Of a stretch of 21,842 nt of DNA, positions 9,256 to 18,889 are shown one piece after another (the first letter of the stretch is position 1; each line of letters begins with the position of its first letter). Source of the DNA: Chara braunii (lineage: Eukaryota; Streptophyta; Charophyceae; Charales; Characeae); assembly GCA_003427395.1 (NCBI GenBank), contig BFEA01000126.1:1037534-1059375 (forward strand), read 5' to 3'. Made by a program: the position numbers and the translations under genes. The notes under the pieces are model-generated. The model ran no database searches. It was given only the letters and a program-made list of their open reading frames with translations, and was not told the DNA's origin.

Positions 9256-11138
9256 TATTTTGAAAGAAAGTGTTGACAAAAGTTTATAGTGTAGTGAATT
9301 TTTTTGTATTGGATCAGGTGGTGGTGTCGGTGAGCATCCACGAAACTGGTTAACGGCGTAGCAAGCGGTGACTCTACAATCATTTCTTTTTGGGGGTGGT
9401 ACTCACACGGCGACTGGAAATGGAGTGGATTGGCGTGGTCTAGGGGATGCACAAGCGCTCGTGTATATTTTGACCCCAATTCCGAGTACCAATTTTTTGG
9501 GGACCACGAGGGATTTCTTTTCTTGTTGCTATTTTGCGTGCGTTGTCAATATTTGAGGCATATGGGATTGTTAGCTCAAGTTTGCAAACATTGCATAATC
9601 ATTTTCGGACATACTGCACGATGGGACCACTTTAAGTGTGTACACATAATGTGGTGATCATTGGAGACTCGAGGTACTTACAATTTTTGTTCCATCTTTA
9701 TTTTTTTTGGATGCATGATGCAGGTGGCTTGGTATTTTGGAATCATCCGATGTTACAGGCAATAGTGTGGGAACACCTGAGACCATTTTGAGACCAACTG
9801 GAAACAACCTTGGGCTTATGATTCTTTGGACACAGGTTGTTTTCTAATTGCACTTGAGGCGGTTTGGATCTGCGGTTCAATTTGGGCAGTCCTTAGAGTT
9901 GAGATACAGTTGGGATTGCATTTGAAATTGCTTGAACAATGAGACCATATGAGACCTACTTTTGAGAGCATCCTCTTTGAGGGTTATCTCGTTTAAGTCC
10001 TTCGATGAAACCAAGCTTAGCGTATTCGGGTCCATGGGAAAGGACGAGGACCGTCATTCAATTGGAAGGCCACAACTAGTGGAGTTGTGGGCTATGCATT
10101 TTAGGTTCTGACAACATTTATTTTGTATTGAAATATTATTTGATTTTCTTAATGAGTCAGTTTAAACTTCACTCAAGGTCAGTTGAATGACTTAGACATA
10201 TTCTCACATCTATGTGCACCAACACTTTGTACGACCCTACTTTATTTTCAATGTTCAAAAGAAAAGGTAGAGTAGGGTTTTGAAAGTCATGGGTGTGGAA
10301 TGATGGGGTATGACTTGGGTATGGAACTATGTTGGAATTTCTTTGAGCTTGTTGTTTCTCTCAGTGTGCAGGTATTTAGAAGGATGCTTGCAAAAGATAG
10401 AGAAAGGGGACAAATGAGCCCACTGATAGTTGGCGTGATCCCTCTTTCTGGAAAGGGCCTACGTCGGATGATAGTTACTATAGCAGTTGGCCTCATCAAT
10501 GACTCGGGGTGTGGGTTCTCGACTTCAAGTAAACGGTCCGAGCTTTGAGATCTAGGCTTTGCGCCTTGGTGAGGGGGAGGAATGTCTCGGCCTATTTCAT
10601 AAGAAAATGAAAAAATATAATTAAGGAAAGCTTTAGTTGACCCATAAGTCTTTATCAAAAGGGGGTTGATCTAGATTACCCAGAAAGTGACCAACTTAGA
10701 CGCCACGTCCAGAATATGGAGACTAGTGTCTTAGACGGTCTAGTCATATGAACATCTAGCTGATGCAAATGCATGTAGGCATGACAACTACGAAGAAAGG
10801 CTCACGACTTAAGAAGCGTGAGTCCAAGGGAAATGCAAGGAAAATAAAAGTCATAGAAAAAGAGGCACTTGACGTCATTATACATTTTATACAAAAAATT
10901 AACATCCTGTGTAAGTTTCGAGTGTCGCCGGTTCCGACCACCATTTTTTTTATTTTTTTTAACCGACCGTAGACAAAGTCAACAGAGTTAGGAGAGTTAT
11001 AGGACGACTGGTCTATACCCCGTCCGCAATGTTTTTCAATAAGTACGTGAGTCATTTCTTTTTAGGAAGTCGACATATACACATATAATATTATTTGATG
11101 AGGTTCATCTGCGACTAATGCGTGCTTCTTGATAACAG
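9256..11138. other. Unannotated stretch with short ORFs
   Basis: About 1.9 kb without a recognised gene. The longest frames are 9096-9479 (minus, 127 codons) and 10287-10658 (minus, 123 codons). A basic 69-codon frame lies at 10763-10972 (plus, KKGSRLKKRESKGNARKIKV). None shows a familiar motif. This is presumably old transposon-derived or intergenic DNA. Confidence 0.5.
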
Positions 11139-11511
11139 ATGGCGGACGCTCGATGGGATCTTACCATTCATGGTACCTGTTGGTCCGTAACACTTTCGAA
11201 GAGGAGTTGATCTGGCGACCAAAGCGATTTTTCTTAGTACGGGATGGTGCATCCATACTTGGGTCATAGTTATCAGCATGCTCAGAGATGGGCAGTTTTG
11301 TTTTCCCAAACACCCGAGCGGATGTATGTGCAAACGATTTTCACGGATATACCTTGTATTCTTACCGTCTCGACAACCTCCAATGTCTCTCGCAACTCAT
11401 TGTGAGCATTTAAGCACTAGTACCTTTCCCGCGTGGGAAAATAGGAAAAATTGGCAGTTTTCCTTAAGTCCTGAATTTTCGGAGGTCACGCCCGACGACG
11501 ACTGCCATTGA
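11139..11511 (+). pseudogene. Possible decayed coding segment, unknown family
   Basis: Three + frames are unusually open here. One starts ATG at 11139 (MADARWDLTIHGTCW...) with two internal stops before 11400. A second passes through LVRNTFEEELIWRPKRFF (about 11180-11235). The third is the 77-codon ORF 11278-11511. The composition is protein-like and not a simple repeat, but I cannot assign a family. Low confidence. Confidence 0.15.
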
Positions 11512-11520
11512 TAAATCTGA

Positions 11521-11614
11521 TCGGCGGCCGTCGTTTCGTTTCGGCCTCTGAAAAGGTCGGACGCCTACCCGAGGCCCGCTATTTTCCCAAGCGGCAAAGG
11601 TACAAGTGGTTTAA
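11521..11614. mobile_element. Possible right-end fragment of TIR family E
   Basis: It ends GGCAAAGGTACAAGTGGTTTA, close to the right termini at 1324-1343 and 1860-1880, and is followed by AG so that TTTAAG replaces TTTAAA. The preceding 60 bp have only loose similarity. It may be a solitary decayed end. Confidence 0.25.
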
Positions 11615-11898
11615 GATTATCCTATTCGGCAACCGCTTCGACGTCGTGCGGATTATGACACCATGACACAACACCTACTCGAGATAAGTTGACCTTTCTG
11701 AGACATAATATGAAGGTTTACCTCTCGGATCACCGCTCTTTATGATGCTAGGTTGTTCGGATTATTCGTAAGACACTCGTAGCACCTTTGGGATTCGATG
11801 ATGATAAGCTCGCACGTCTCAACCAACTGGAGGCTCGGGCACGAGAAGGGAGTCGGTTGTATCATGGTTAGATGTAACCTTGTCCAAGTTTCGTGTAG

Positions 11899-12208
11899 GT
11901 GAATTGCGGGGCGGTGCTTGCATGTGGGACGTGTCATCTGGGATTTGTTTTGTTGCCCCCTGTTCTGTATTATTTGGCTATTCCCTTCCTCTTTTCTTTN
12001 CCTCTTTGCCTTCTGGCTGTGTGCAAGTGGGTCGATATGACACACGGGGGTGGGGGCAGCCGCCGCTCAACCTACATCCACGTGGGCGGCCTTGTACGCA
12101 AGAGGTTCTGAACAGGGGGAGTTATAAGGAAGAAGATAAAAAATTGAAATTAATATTCCCTGATTTTGTTTTCTCCTTTTTTCTCTTTTTTTCGCATTTG
12201 CGCTCTGA
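11899..12208. repeat. 310-bp direct repeat, copy A
   Basis: Aligns without gaps to 12884-13193 (offset 985 bp) with roughly 13 mismatches by eye, mostly transitions, so about 96 percent identity. The N at 12000 corresponds to G in copy B. Shared landmarks are CATGTGGGACGTGTCATCTG, GTGGGTCGATATGACACACG, CATCCACGTGGGCGGCCTTG and GAGGTTCTGAACAGGGGGAG. The first 55 bp also recur three more times between the copies. No TG...CA termini or primer-binding site was found, so I do not call it an LTR. Confidence 0.9.
12000..12000. other. Single ambiguous base
   Basis: The N lies in 310-bp copy A, where copy B has G. It is probably a consensus ambiguity caused by cross-mapping of the two copies. Confidence 0.9.
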
Positions 12209-12476
12209 TAATATTGTCTTCGACGTTGCTAGTTCTCTGCTTTTGCTGATGATGCGGCGAGCATCGGGCCTGTACTAGCAGCCTCTGTCTTTTCTTATGG
12301 AAGAGAATATTTTTTAATCTATTGTATTTTTTCTTCTTCTTCCTTCTTCTTCGGTTTAATCTTCCCTATTGTTGGGATGTTGCGTTTTGCGGACCTACTG
12401 AATGGTTCCGTCTTTTTACTATGGATATGGTAGAATGTTTGTTTTGTGAATGAGAATCTTGTTTTCTTCGATTCCG

Positions 12477-12943
12477 GTTGGCCTTGTCCCGTTATTTGGT
12501 CCATCTTAGGGAGGGTTCGCGGTGCTTCATGTGGGATTGGTCATCTGGTTATCGTTCTGCAGGCGAGTGTGTTTTGACATCCTGGTTGGTGTTGTCCCGT
12601 CGTTTGGCCTGTAGTTGGCGGGGGCGGTGCTTGCATGTGGGACTTGTCATCTGGGATTGTCATTTAGGATTTGTTTTAATGTTATTGGACATCCTGGTTG
12701 GTTGTTTCTCGTTGTTCGGCCTTTTGAGCGCGGGGCGGTGCTTGTATGTGGGAATCGTCATCTGGGATTGTCTTCTTTTTTAGGTTGTCACACTGTGATC
12801 AAGGGCGCAGGAGCCTTTCTTTATTTTCTATGTAGATAAGAATGTTTTGATATTCTGGTTGGTCTCGTCCCGTCGTTTGGCCTGTGAGTTGCGGGGCAGT
12901 GCTTGCATGTGGGACGTGTCATCTGGGATTTGTTTTGTTACCC
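12477..12943. repeat. Nested subrepeat array, 106-161-bp spacing
   Basis: Four units share CCTGGTTGGT..TGTCCCGTCGTTTGGCC, GCGG(T/C)GCTTGCATGTGGGA and GTCATCTGGGATT. The CATGTGGGA cores are at 12528, 12634, 12745 (TATGTGGGA) and 12906, giving spacings of 106, 111 and 161. The fourth core is the start of 310-bp copy B, and a fifth lies in copy A at 11921. The array therefore joins the two long copies. Confidence 0.8.
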
Positions 12944-13193
12944 CCTGTTCTGTATTATTTGGTTGTTCCCTTCCTCTTTTCTTTGCCTCTTTGCTTTCTG
13001 GCTGTGTGCAAGTGGGTCGATATGACACACGGGGGTGGGGGCAACCGCCGCTCAACCTACATCCACGTGGGCGGCCTTGCACGCAAGAGGTTCTGAACAG
13101 GGGGAGTTATAAGGAAGAAGATAAAAAATTAAAATTAATATTCCCTGGTTTTCTTTTCTCCTTTTTTCTTTTTTTTTCGCATTTGCGCTCTGA
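12884..13193. repeat. 310-bp direct repeat, copy B
   Basis: Partner of 11899-12208, with the same ends (GTGA.TTGCGGGG... to ...CGCATTTGCGCTCTGA). A 70-codon + frame is open in both copies. The copies are too recent for openness alone to indicate selection, and the product (Cys/Leu/Val-rich) matches nothing I know. The copy is followed almost at once by an (AT)25 tract. Confidence 0.9.
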
Positions 13194-13203
13194 ATTTGTT
13201 ATG

Positions 13204-13206
<3 letters not shown>

Positions 13207-13256
<50 letters not shown>
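13207..13256. repeat. (AT)25 microsatellite
   Basis: A perfect AT dinucleotide tract of 50 bp, able to extrude as a cruciform. It directly follows repeat copy B and may mark a breakage or expansion point. Confidence 0.97.
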
Positions 13257-13258
<2 letters not shown>

Positions 13259-13358
13259 TCACAAACAGAACTGCCCGGTAAACCGTAGGCAGAGAGAGAG
13301 AAGAGGACAACAAACGAGGGGCTGTGTATATATCGTTTAGATAGAGTTAATTGAATGA

Positions 13359-14077
13359 ATGATATTTGGATGGTGCTATCATACTTCAGCATTGAAGGAC
13401 AATTTTGCATGCAAAAAATGGTGCGTGAAAGTTGGTCAGGGTGATAATCCCCGCTCGCTTTTACAAAAAAAGGTTGAGTGGTCGTTGACGCACACATTCA
13501 CGTTAGGGTACTATGCCACAATTATGGAGAAGTCACACGACTCAGCGAATTTATTCCTTCAAGTTTAAAAGGAATGGTAGGTGCATAACAAGGTGAATAA
13601 GTATACCTTTAAGTTCAATCACCATACGTTGATGACTAGCCAACCAACATCCCCTGATAACATTCGGGAGTTTCTCGAAGAGGAGTATATATTTGATCTC
13701 CTCTATAACATTTTGAGGCGTGGCTTAGAAACCTGACATATGAGTCATTTCTATACATGTTCAACTACAAGGATTACACTGTCATACAGGTCAGGTCTCT
13801 ACATTCCAATTACGAGAAATACAATTGACATGAGGTCATCAAGATGTCTCCACGGGCCTACCCATACATCAAACATTAAGTTTTTTATGTTGTCTGTTCG
13901 CAGATGACCCCTGCTCGTAAGAAGAGAAACTTATATCTTTTCGGTCATGTAGGGGTGGAAAAGAATGACTTTGGCACACCGCCTCATCAACTCAAGAACC
14001 TAATCGAGTTCGGTTCCCTTATCAGTGTGGCATACTTCCCAACATGGTTTGAGTTAATCCCACGCGATTGGATTTGA
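13359..14077 (+). pseudogene. Decayed ORF, unknown family
   Basis: One frame runs 13359-13733 (about 125 codons) with only two internal stops (TAA 13566, TAG shortly after). It includes HTFTLGYYATIMEKS and DNIREFLEEEYIFDLLYNIL. After its stop at 13734, a shifted frame is open from about 13739 to 14077 with two stops, including YESFLYMFNYKDYTVIQV and a 57-codon ATG frame at 13904-14077 (NLYLFGHVGVEKNDFG). The pattern suggests a broken protein gene of at least 230 codons, possibly from a transposon, but no diagnostic motif is visible. Confidence 0.3.
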
Positions 14078-14774
14078 TACACATAAATTGTTTTGATTGC
14101 ATGACTCCGACAATATTCGTTTTACCTATAGCATGGACGTGAGATAGTTATAAGATTACCTCTCTATAAAGATATGTTTTTTTAACTGACAACGACAGAT
14201 CTATCTTCGAGTTGTGAAGTTACTATCATAATTCTCTTATGGATTATCTCTGAGGGACTAGGATCAATTATGGGTTTCACGCTTCGTTGAGACCGTCTTA
14301 GTCGAGCAATGTTCGTTGTCTACCTAGGAGATCAGTGTCCCAAGCAACAAGTGACTTCGAGCTGAGATGCCATCTTAACAATGAGTGCCTATACCGCAGC
14401 GAAACGAGCAAACGCCCTTAGTTGATCCACCTCTACGATCGCACGTAAAAACTTTCGTACGAGGGGGTCAGTAGCTCGGCGGGATACGCCCCTAAGGGTG
14501 GTGACAACACCTTAGGGAAGGTAAGTTGTGCCTCGCAAAAACCTACCTTGTCATAGAAAACCGTGAGAGGTACGACTGACCCACTCGATCGGAGAGGAGA
14601 GGCGACAACTCAAGCGTGACTGTCTCAGTGGTTTGTAGGATTACTTACGTGTTGATCTCCAAGTTTTTTTTTTTTTTTTTTTTAACCCCCGCGTGATATG
14701 GTCAGGAGGACTCTTACCTTTTGCGAAAAAGGCGGAGCCCATGCGCTCGATTACGGAGTGCGATGAGCTGCAGG
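14078..14774. other. Unannotated stretch with hairpin and T20
   Basis: No gene is recognised. It contains an inverted repeat CCCTAAGG (14490-14497) / CCTTAGGG (14510-14517) and a T20 run at 14664-14683. Confidence 0.55.
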
Positions 14775-14789
14775 AAAAAAAAAAAAAAA
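14775..14789 (+). repeat. A15 tract at right edge of inferred insertion
   Basis: Fifteen A directly before the point where LINE coding similarity resumes. It may be the 3' tail of a poly(A)-type retroposon inserted on the + strand. Confidence 0.6.
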
Positions 14790-17300
14790 GTTAAACGAAT
14801 GGGCAAAGAGATTAAAGGTAAAAGGGATCACTGTCTATGATAGAATGTCTCGGGAATCCTTTCAGAAGTTGCTTCCGAAGTGTACGGTAAAAAAAATGAA
14901 ATAATTGCAACATTTTTTTTTTTTGCGGCGGACATGTTAGATTCAACAACAGAAATGTGTGAATACGCAATGTTGTACTTCCTCGACGTATTAACATATA
15001 GACAATTGGAGGAAGATCCCAACATAAATATTTTTTCAAGGTCAACTCATTGGGACCTAACAACTAATAGGCTAAGGAACTCAGACTGTGCTCAGGCTAG
15101 CTTGGACGAACACTCACTGAATTAGAACTGAGTATTGCAGCGAACTTGATCGCTCATGCGAAGGATCCGGACGAAGAGGGACTCTTATTAAGCTTTATAT
15201 TACACATTGGAGAGTGTTAGGTCAACAGTTGCTAAGTATATATAATGAAGTATTGGCATGTGGTTCGCTCGCATAAAACATGTCATACAACATTATTTCT
15301 GTTTTCTGCAAGAATGACAAAAATGTGGAAATCAGGAATTGACGCATCTTTTGATGTTTCTTATAAGATACTTACGAAAACTTTTGCAAGACGGTTGTCG
15401 ATGGTACTATTGAATTTGGTGGGAAGAGATCAAGCAGCCTTTGTTAGTGGAAGATTCATCTTTGACATCATTATCACAACTATTGAGACATTGAAGCTTA
15501 TAAGAGAGACAATCACGACATGACCATTATGCTATAAAACTTTGAAAAGGTGTACGACCTCGTTAATTGATAAATAAAATCGGTCTTTTGACAAAGAGTA
15601 TTGTTCGCATGGAGAAAAATAAAACTCAAATTATGGTATGAGTCTGTCACTGAGGACAAAGTGCTGAATCAACCGCTATTTGAAAATCTCTTAATTAGAA
15701 ATACAAATGATTTTTTGTTCTCATTCGGTACAAAAAAAAAAAAACAAATTACAAAATTCATAAATTGTAAGGTTTTGTTCAGGGTAATTATAACAAACAT
15801 CCCACACCTTTTAAGCCATATTTGTCACCAATCCATGAAGTGGATACCAACAAAAAAAAAAAAAGTAAGAAAACAAACCAAAGCAACCTAAACCTCAAAG
15901 GCAAAAATATATTTTAATGTAAAATTCATTCCTTTTAGTTTTTAAGATTTTTAGGATTCTAAGAGCTGGTAAAAAAAATCATCTTCAAGAGTCCAACAAA
16001 CACCAAACTTGGCAACATAGATGTTGACCGGAGATAAACAAGGTAAAAAAAAAAAATTCAATAAATACATTTTTCATTGTTGGGAGTGTTTACCTAGGGC
16101 TGAAAAGTGGAAGTCATTGTTAACCACTTGTGAGCACTGAGTGCTTTTGGAAGATTTTGGATCCAACGAGGTGTGCTTTGTGTAGCAGACCTTTGGGATG
16201 AATTATCTAGTTTTTGTGTTCCGATCTTAAGTTTAAGGAAGAAACCCGCATACTATGGCATGTAGAAAAAAGTTCAAACACTCATTAATGCCATCCCATT
16301 GAGTTCGAGATAAATGTCATGATCAGTCACAACGAACCCTACTGGTACCTGGTATAAAGCAAAGGAGCGAGATAAGGAAGTTTCTTGTTTGAAGTTTTTG
16401 GACAAAGTGGAATATGGAACGAGAACGTTTTAGGAATTGGTATAGTTAAACCCACACGAACCATAAATAACTGAAGCAGAGGAGAAAGAAGTAAATGGTA
16501 GATTGATGCCGACCAGACCTCTAGGCCAACTGTTTCATATTAGGGTGAGAGAGAAGTGTTATGACGCAAGTACCTGATCTTGCACGATCTAGGCCAAAGG
16601 CACCCCGATTCGGAGTTTGAAGATCGATCCTGCTACGTGGCGTTGACAAAATTCATAACTGTGGCTATCGAAATACTCTCGGCCCATAGGGTACAAGGAG
16701 TTACAGGTATTGGATACACCATTCATGGTGACTTCAGAGTGCTGGTTCCAACTAGTAAGGAAGGATACTGCCGAACTAGTGGAAATCCTCTTTAAAAAAT
16801 TATGGAACCAACTTCAAACAATTCCGTCATAACTCACTGCATCACTGTTAAAGTTATTTTCCCTCCTTGTAACTCTCTCTGCAGTTTGGCTGCAAAGTAG
16901 AGGCATTAAATCGAACTTAGCAGCAATCGGTGCAAGTGACCATTTGAGTCGACCCTACCCCTATGAATATCATGAACGTTGGCTAAACGATTTTACGGAT
17001 GGTGGAAGAATCAATGGATAGCAATATCTGAGAATAAACTGGTTTGGGACAAAGATTGGATTATATTCAACGTACACCTGCAAGGAAGCTCGTGGGAAAC
17101 AGACTATAAATATGTTACCCAAGTTACTAGATTGGTCATCATTTTCATGGTGATCTGTGACGAAAGGAACAACATAACGTTTAAGAAAAAACTCCTCTCA
17201 AATCGGGTATTGAAGGCGAGACGTGAACCACCACTCCCCTCGACGTCAAAAATTGGCTTTTCCAGACCATCGGAGGCTGGTAGCCCGAAATAAGCAGAGG
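14790..17300 (+). pseudogene. Decayed LINE ORF2, reverse-transcriptase half and C-terminus
   Basis: This is the C-terminal two thirds of a non-LTR ORF2, recognised by ordered family motifs. WAKRLKVKG (14800-14826) precedes the RT. AMLYFLDVL (about 14968-14994) matches the FY.LY block. LTELELSIAANLIAHAKDPD (about 15113-15172) corresponds to the KAPGPDGL region. HWRVLGQQLLSIYNEVLACG (15205-15264) follows. NVEIRN then has TGA where Trp of NWRPI belongs (15340). DVSYKILTKTFARRL (15353-15397) and DQAAFVSGRFIFD (about 15428-15466) follow. Motif A appears as NFEKVYD (15538-15558), with Asn for the first Asp. No YADD motif is found: only about 35 bp separate motif A from the post-RT segment AWRKIKLKLWYESV (15604 on). 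A zinc-finger relic, RCALC (16169-16183) with ETRILWH (16241-16261), and DERNN (17159-17173) close the ORF. An A-rich segment at 17308-17338 may be the tail. It is frameshifted and dead. Confidence 0.8.
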
Positions 17301-17339
17301 TCAGCCTTAAAATAAAAAATTTAAAAAATTTAAAAAAAC

Positions 17340-17517
17340 GCAAACTTTGATAACCTTTCACACTCAGAAAAATGAACAAAAAAATCTAAAATTTTTGGAA
17401 CGTGTAGATCTGGTTCTGATCGATTTGGGAAAAATATTTTAAAAATTAAATAAAATATTATAGACATGAAATACTCACCACACCGATTCGGTGTATTTTT
17501 CGTTCTCGCCACTTTGC
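17340..17517. repeat. Repeat family R, copy 1
   Basis: It starts GCAAACTTTGATAACC and ends CCGATTCGGTGTATTTTTCG..CGCCACTTTGCCAC. It is homologous to 18121-18297 and to the double unit 18317-18590. The + strand reads NFDNLSHSEK..KKSKIFGTCR, parallel to the frame in the later copies, while the minus strand is open for 66 codons (17330-17530). Confidence 0.65.
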
Positions 17518-17622
17518 CACCCCCGAACAAACGGAAAAATACAGCAACATATTCGGTTGGCCATCAAAGGTGACTGAAGGAAAAAGATGGTTTGCGGGTC
17601 TCTCGTGGTTTCAAAGCACTTG

Positions 17623-17655
17623 GCCTAGGAGCAATCAGTTGGCGGACGTTTAAAA
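17623..17655. other. Source of the 33-bp terminal duplication
   Basis: These 33 bases recur exactly at 21810-21842, right after a Tn5 mosaic end. This position is therefore the left end of the genomic fragment captured in a mate-pair circle. Confidence 0.9.
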
Positions 17656-17662
17656 GTCCAAG

Positions 17663-18133
17663 CTAGTTGTGTATAAGTGGTTGTTTAACATGTAGTGAAG
17701 ACCGGGGTGAGTGGTCCAGAAGTTGGAGGGCAAGCGGGGTTTTATAGAGCATCACTGTGCAAAGCAACCGCCTCATGTTCCACTGACCTAAATGGTTAGT
17801 TTGCAGCCCTAAGGCTGCGGTATAGTAGGCTTCGGTGCCCATATCAAGGTAACACGTTTTCAGCGGTGGGGGGCCGACGAAGAAGTGGGTTATAACGGGG
17901 TGAAAGTTGTTGGGGGACAGGTCCACCGTGTTTTTATGGATTACCTACAACTATCGCGTGTAAAACCAGTGCGGTAGCAAAATGGGAAGATCGGTCCTCC
18001 CTTGCATATGAACTGCAATAGGGCCTTCAGGCTCAGGCATTGAGGCCCGCTTGATCAAAACATGGAGGTTAAGGTTGAGAAGACGAGGGGGGGCACAACG
18101 AAATAAACGTTTTGCAAAAGGCAACTTTGACAA
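17663..18133 (-). pseudogene. Decayed ORF, 157 codons with two TAG stops
   Basis: A single minus-strand frame extends from ATG at 18133 to the stop at 17663. It is broken only by two neighbouring TAG codons near 17945-17952. The upper part reads MSKLPFAKRLFRCAPPRLLN...ASMPEPEGPIAVHMQG and the lower part SPNNFHPVITHFFVGPPPLK...TEAYYTAALGLQTNHLGQWN. Composition is diverse and protein-like and not driven by simple repeats. I do not recognise a family. It sits between two copies of repeat family R and may be cargo of that repeat. Confidence 0.35.
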
Positions 18134-18297
18134 TTTTTTGTGCCCGAAGGAATTCGCAGAACAATCTAAAAATTTGAGAATCTATAAATTGAGTTGTGGT
18201 CTTCCATAATTATTAATTTTTTTCTTAATCATTAAGACTGTGAAATAATTACCACGCCGATTCGACACATTTTCTGTTTTTGTCACTTAGCCATGTG
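18121..18297. repeat. Repeat family R, copy 2
   Basis: It begins GCAACTTTGACAA and ends CCACGCCGATTCGACACATTTTCTG..TTGTCACTTAGCCA. It is diverged from copy 1 but collinear with it. Confidence 0.6.
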
Positions 18298-18316
18298 TGG
18301 ACCAACAGAAAACTCT

Positions 18317-18590
18317 AACTTTAGTGATTTTTCACGCTCAGAAGAATGCGTGAAAAAACATAAAACTTGTAGTACTCGTAGATTTGTTCCAGTCTTTTCA
18401 GAAAAACGGAAAAAGCACTCAAACTTCAGTGATTTTTCACTCTCACAAGAATGGCTGAAAAAACCTGAAACTTGGGGTACTTGTAAATTTTGTTTTAGTC
18501 TTTTCAAGAAAAATAATAATAAAAATCATTTTAATTGTGAAATAAATCACGATCGGAATTTGACCCATATTTCAATTCTGTCATTCAACC
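18317..18590. repeat. Repeat family R, tandem copies 3 and 4 (105-bp period)
   Basis: AACTTTAGTGATTTTTCACGC at 18317 and AACTTCAGTGATTTTTCACTC at 18422 start two tandem 105-bp units. The second adds the family tail (about 18547-18590). The period is 35 codons, and one + frame stays open through both (SNFSDFSRSEECVKKHKTC, then SNFSDFSLSQEWLKKPETW). The minus strand is open too (18283-18507). Dual-strand openness makes protein coding doubtful. Confidence 0.8.
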
Positions 18591-18741
18591 TCTCTCTCTC
18601 TCTGTGATACCCCCCCCCCCCCCCCCCCCCCCCCCCCTAGTATTTTTTTTTTTTTTTTTTTTTTTTTTTCATGTCAACAAATGGAACAAAACTCTCTTAC
18701 TCTCTCATGTCAACAATGTAACAAAACTCTCTCTCTCTCTA

Positions 18742-18774
<33 letters not shown>

Positions 18775-18814
18775 TTATCTATCTATTTATTTACTTATCT
18801 ATCTATTTATTTAT

Positions 18815-18881
<67 letters not shown>

Positions 18882-18886
18882 GATAT
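18591..18886. repeat. Low-complexity block: CT, C28, T27, CT, CTAT
   Basis: (TC)n at 18591-18602, C28 at 18610-18637, T27 at 18643-18669, (CT)n at about 18727-18756, then (CTAT)n with CTATTTAT variants to 18880. The + strand is almost purely pyrimidine up to the CTAT array. C28/G28 can form an i-motif or G-quadruplex. Confidence 0.97.
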
Positions 18887-18889
18887 TTA

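Larger units (their letters stand above)
6872..14789 (+). mobile_element. Putative insertion splitting the LINE (composite)
   Basis: The LINE linker ends near 6871 and family-like sequence resumes near 14790, so the DNA between is inferred to be inserted. The right edge is A15 (14775-14789) followed by GTTAAACG (14790-14797). The left edge carries GTTAGACG (6864-6871), a 7-of-8 match that could be a decayed target-site duplication from a poly(A)-tailed insertion. No LTR pair, primer-binding site or transposase was found. The 7.9 kb contains other repeats and is probably several nested events. An alternative is two independent truncated LINE copies: MAKRLK near 6944-6961 resembles WAKRLK at 14800, which would favour that view. 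Confidence 0.35.

Noticed and set aside
10287-10658. 123-codon minus-strand gene
   Set aside because: A nearly as long + frame (10300-10548) overlaps it, no motif is recognised, and it looks like a chance ORF.
11899-13193. LTR pair of a short retrotransposon
   Set aside because: No TG...CA ends, primer-binding site or polypurine tract at the expected places, and the inner 675 bp is filled with subrepeats of the same unit.
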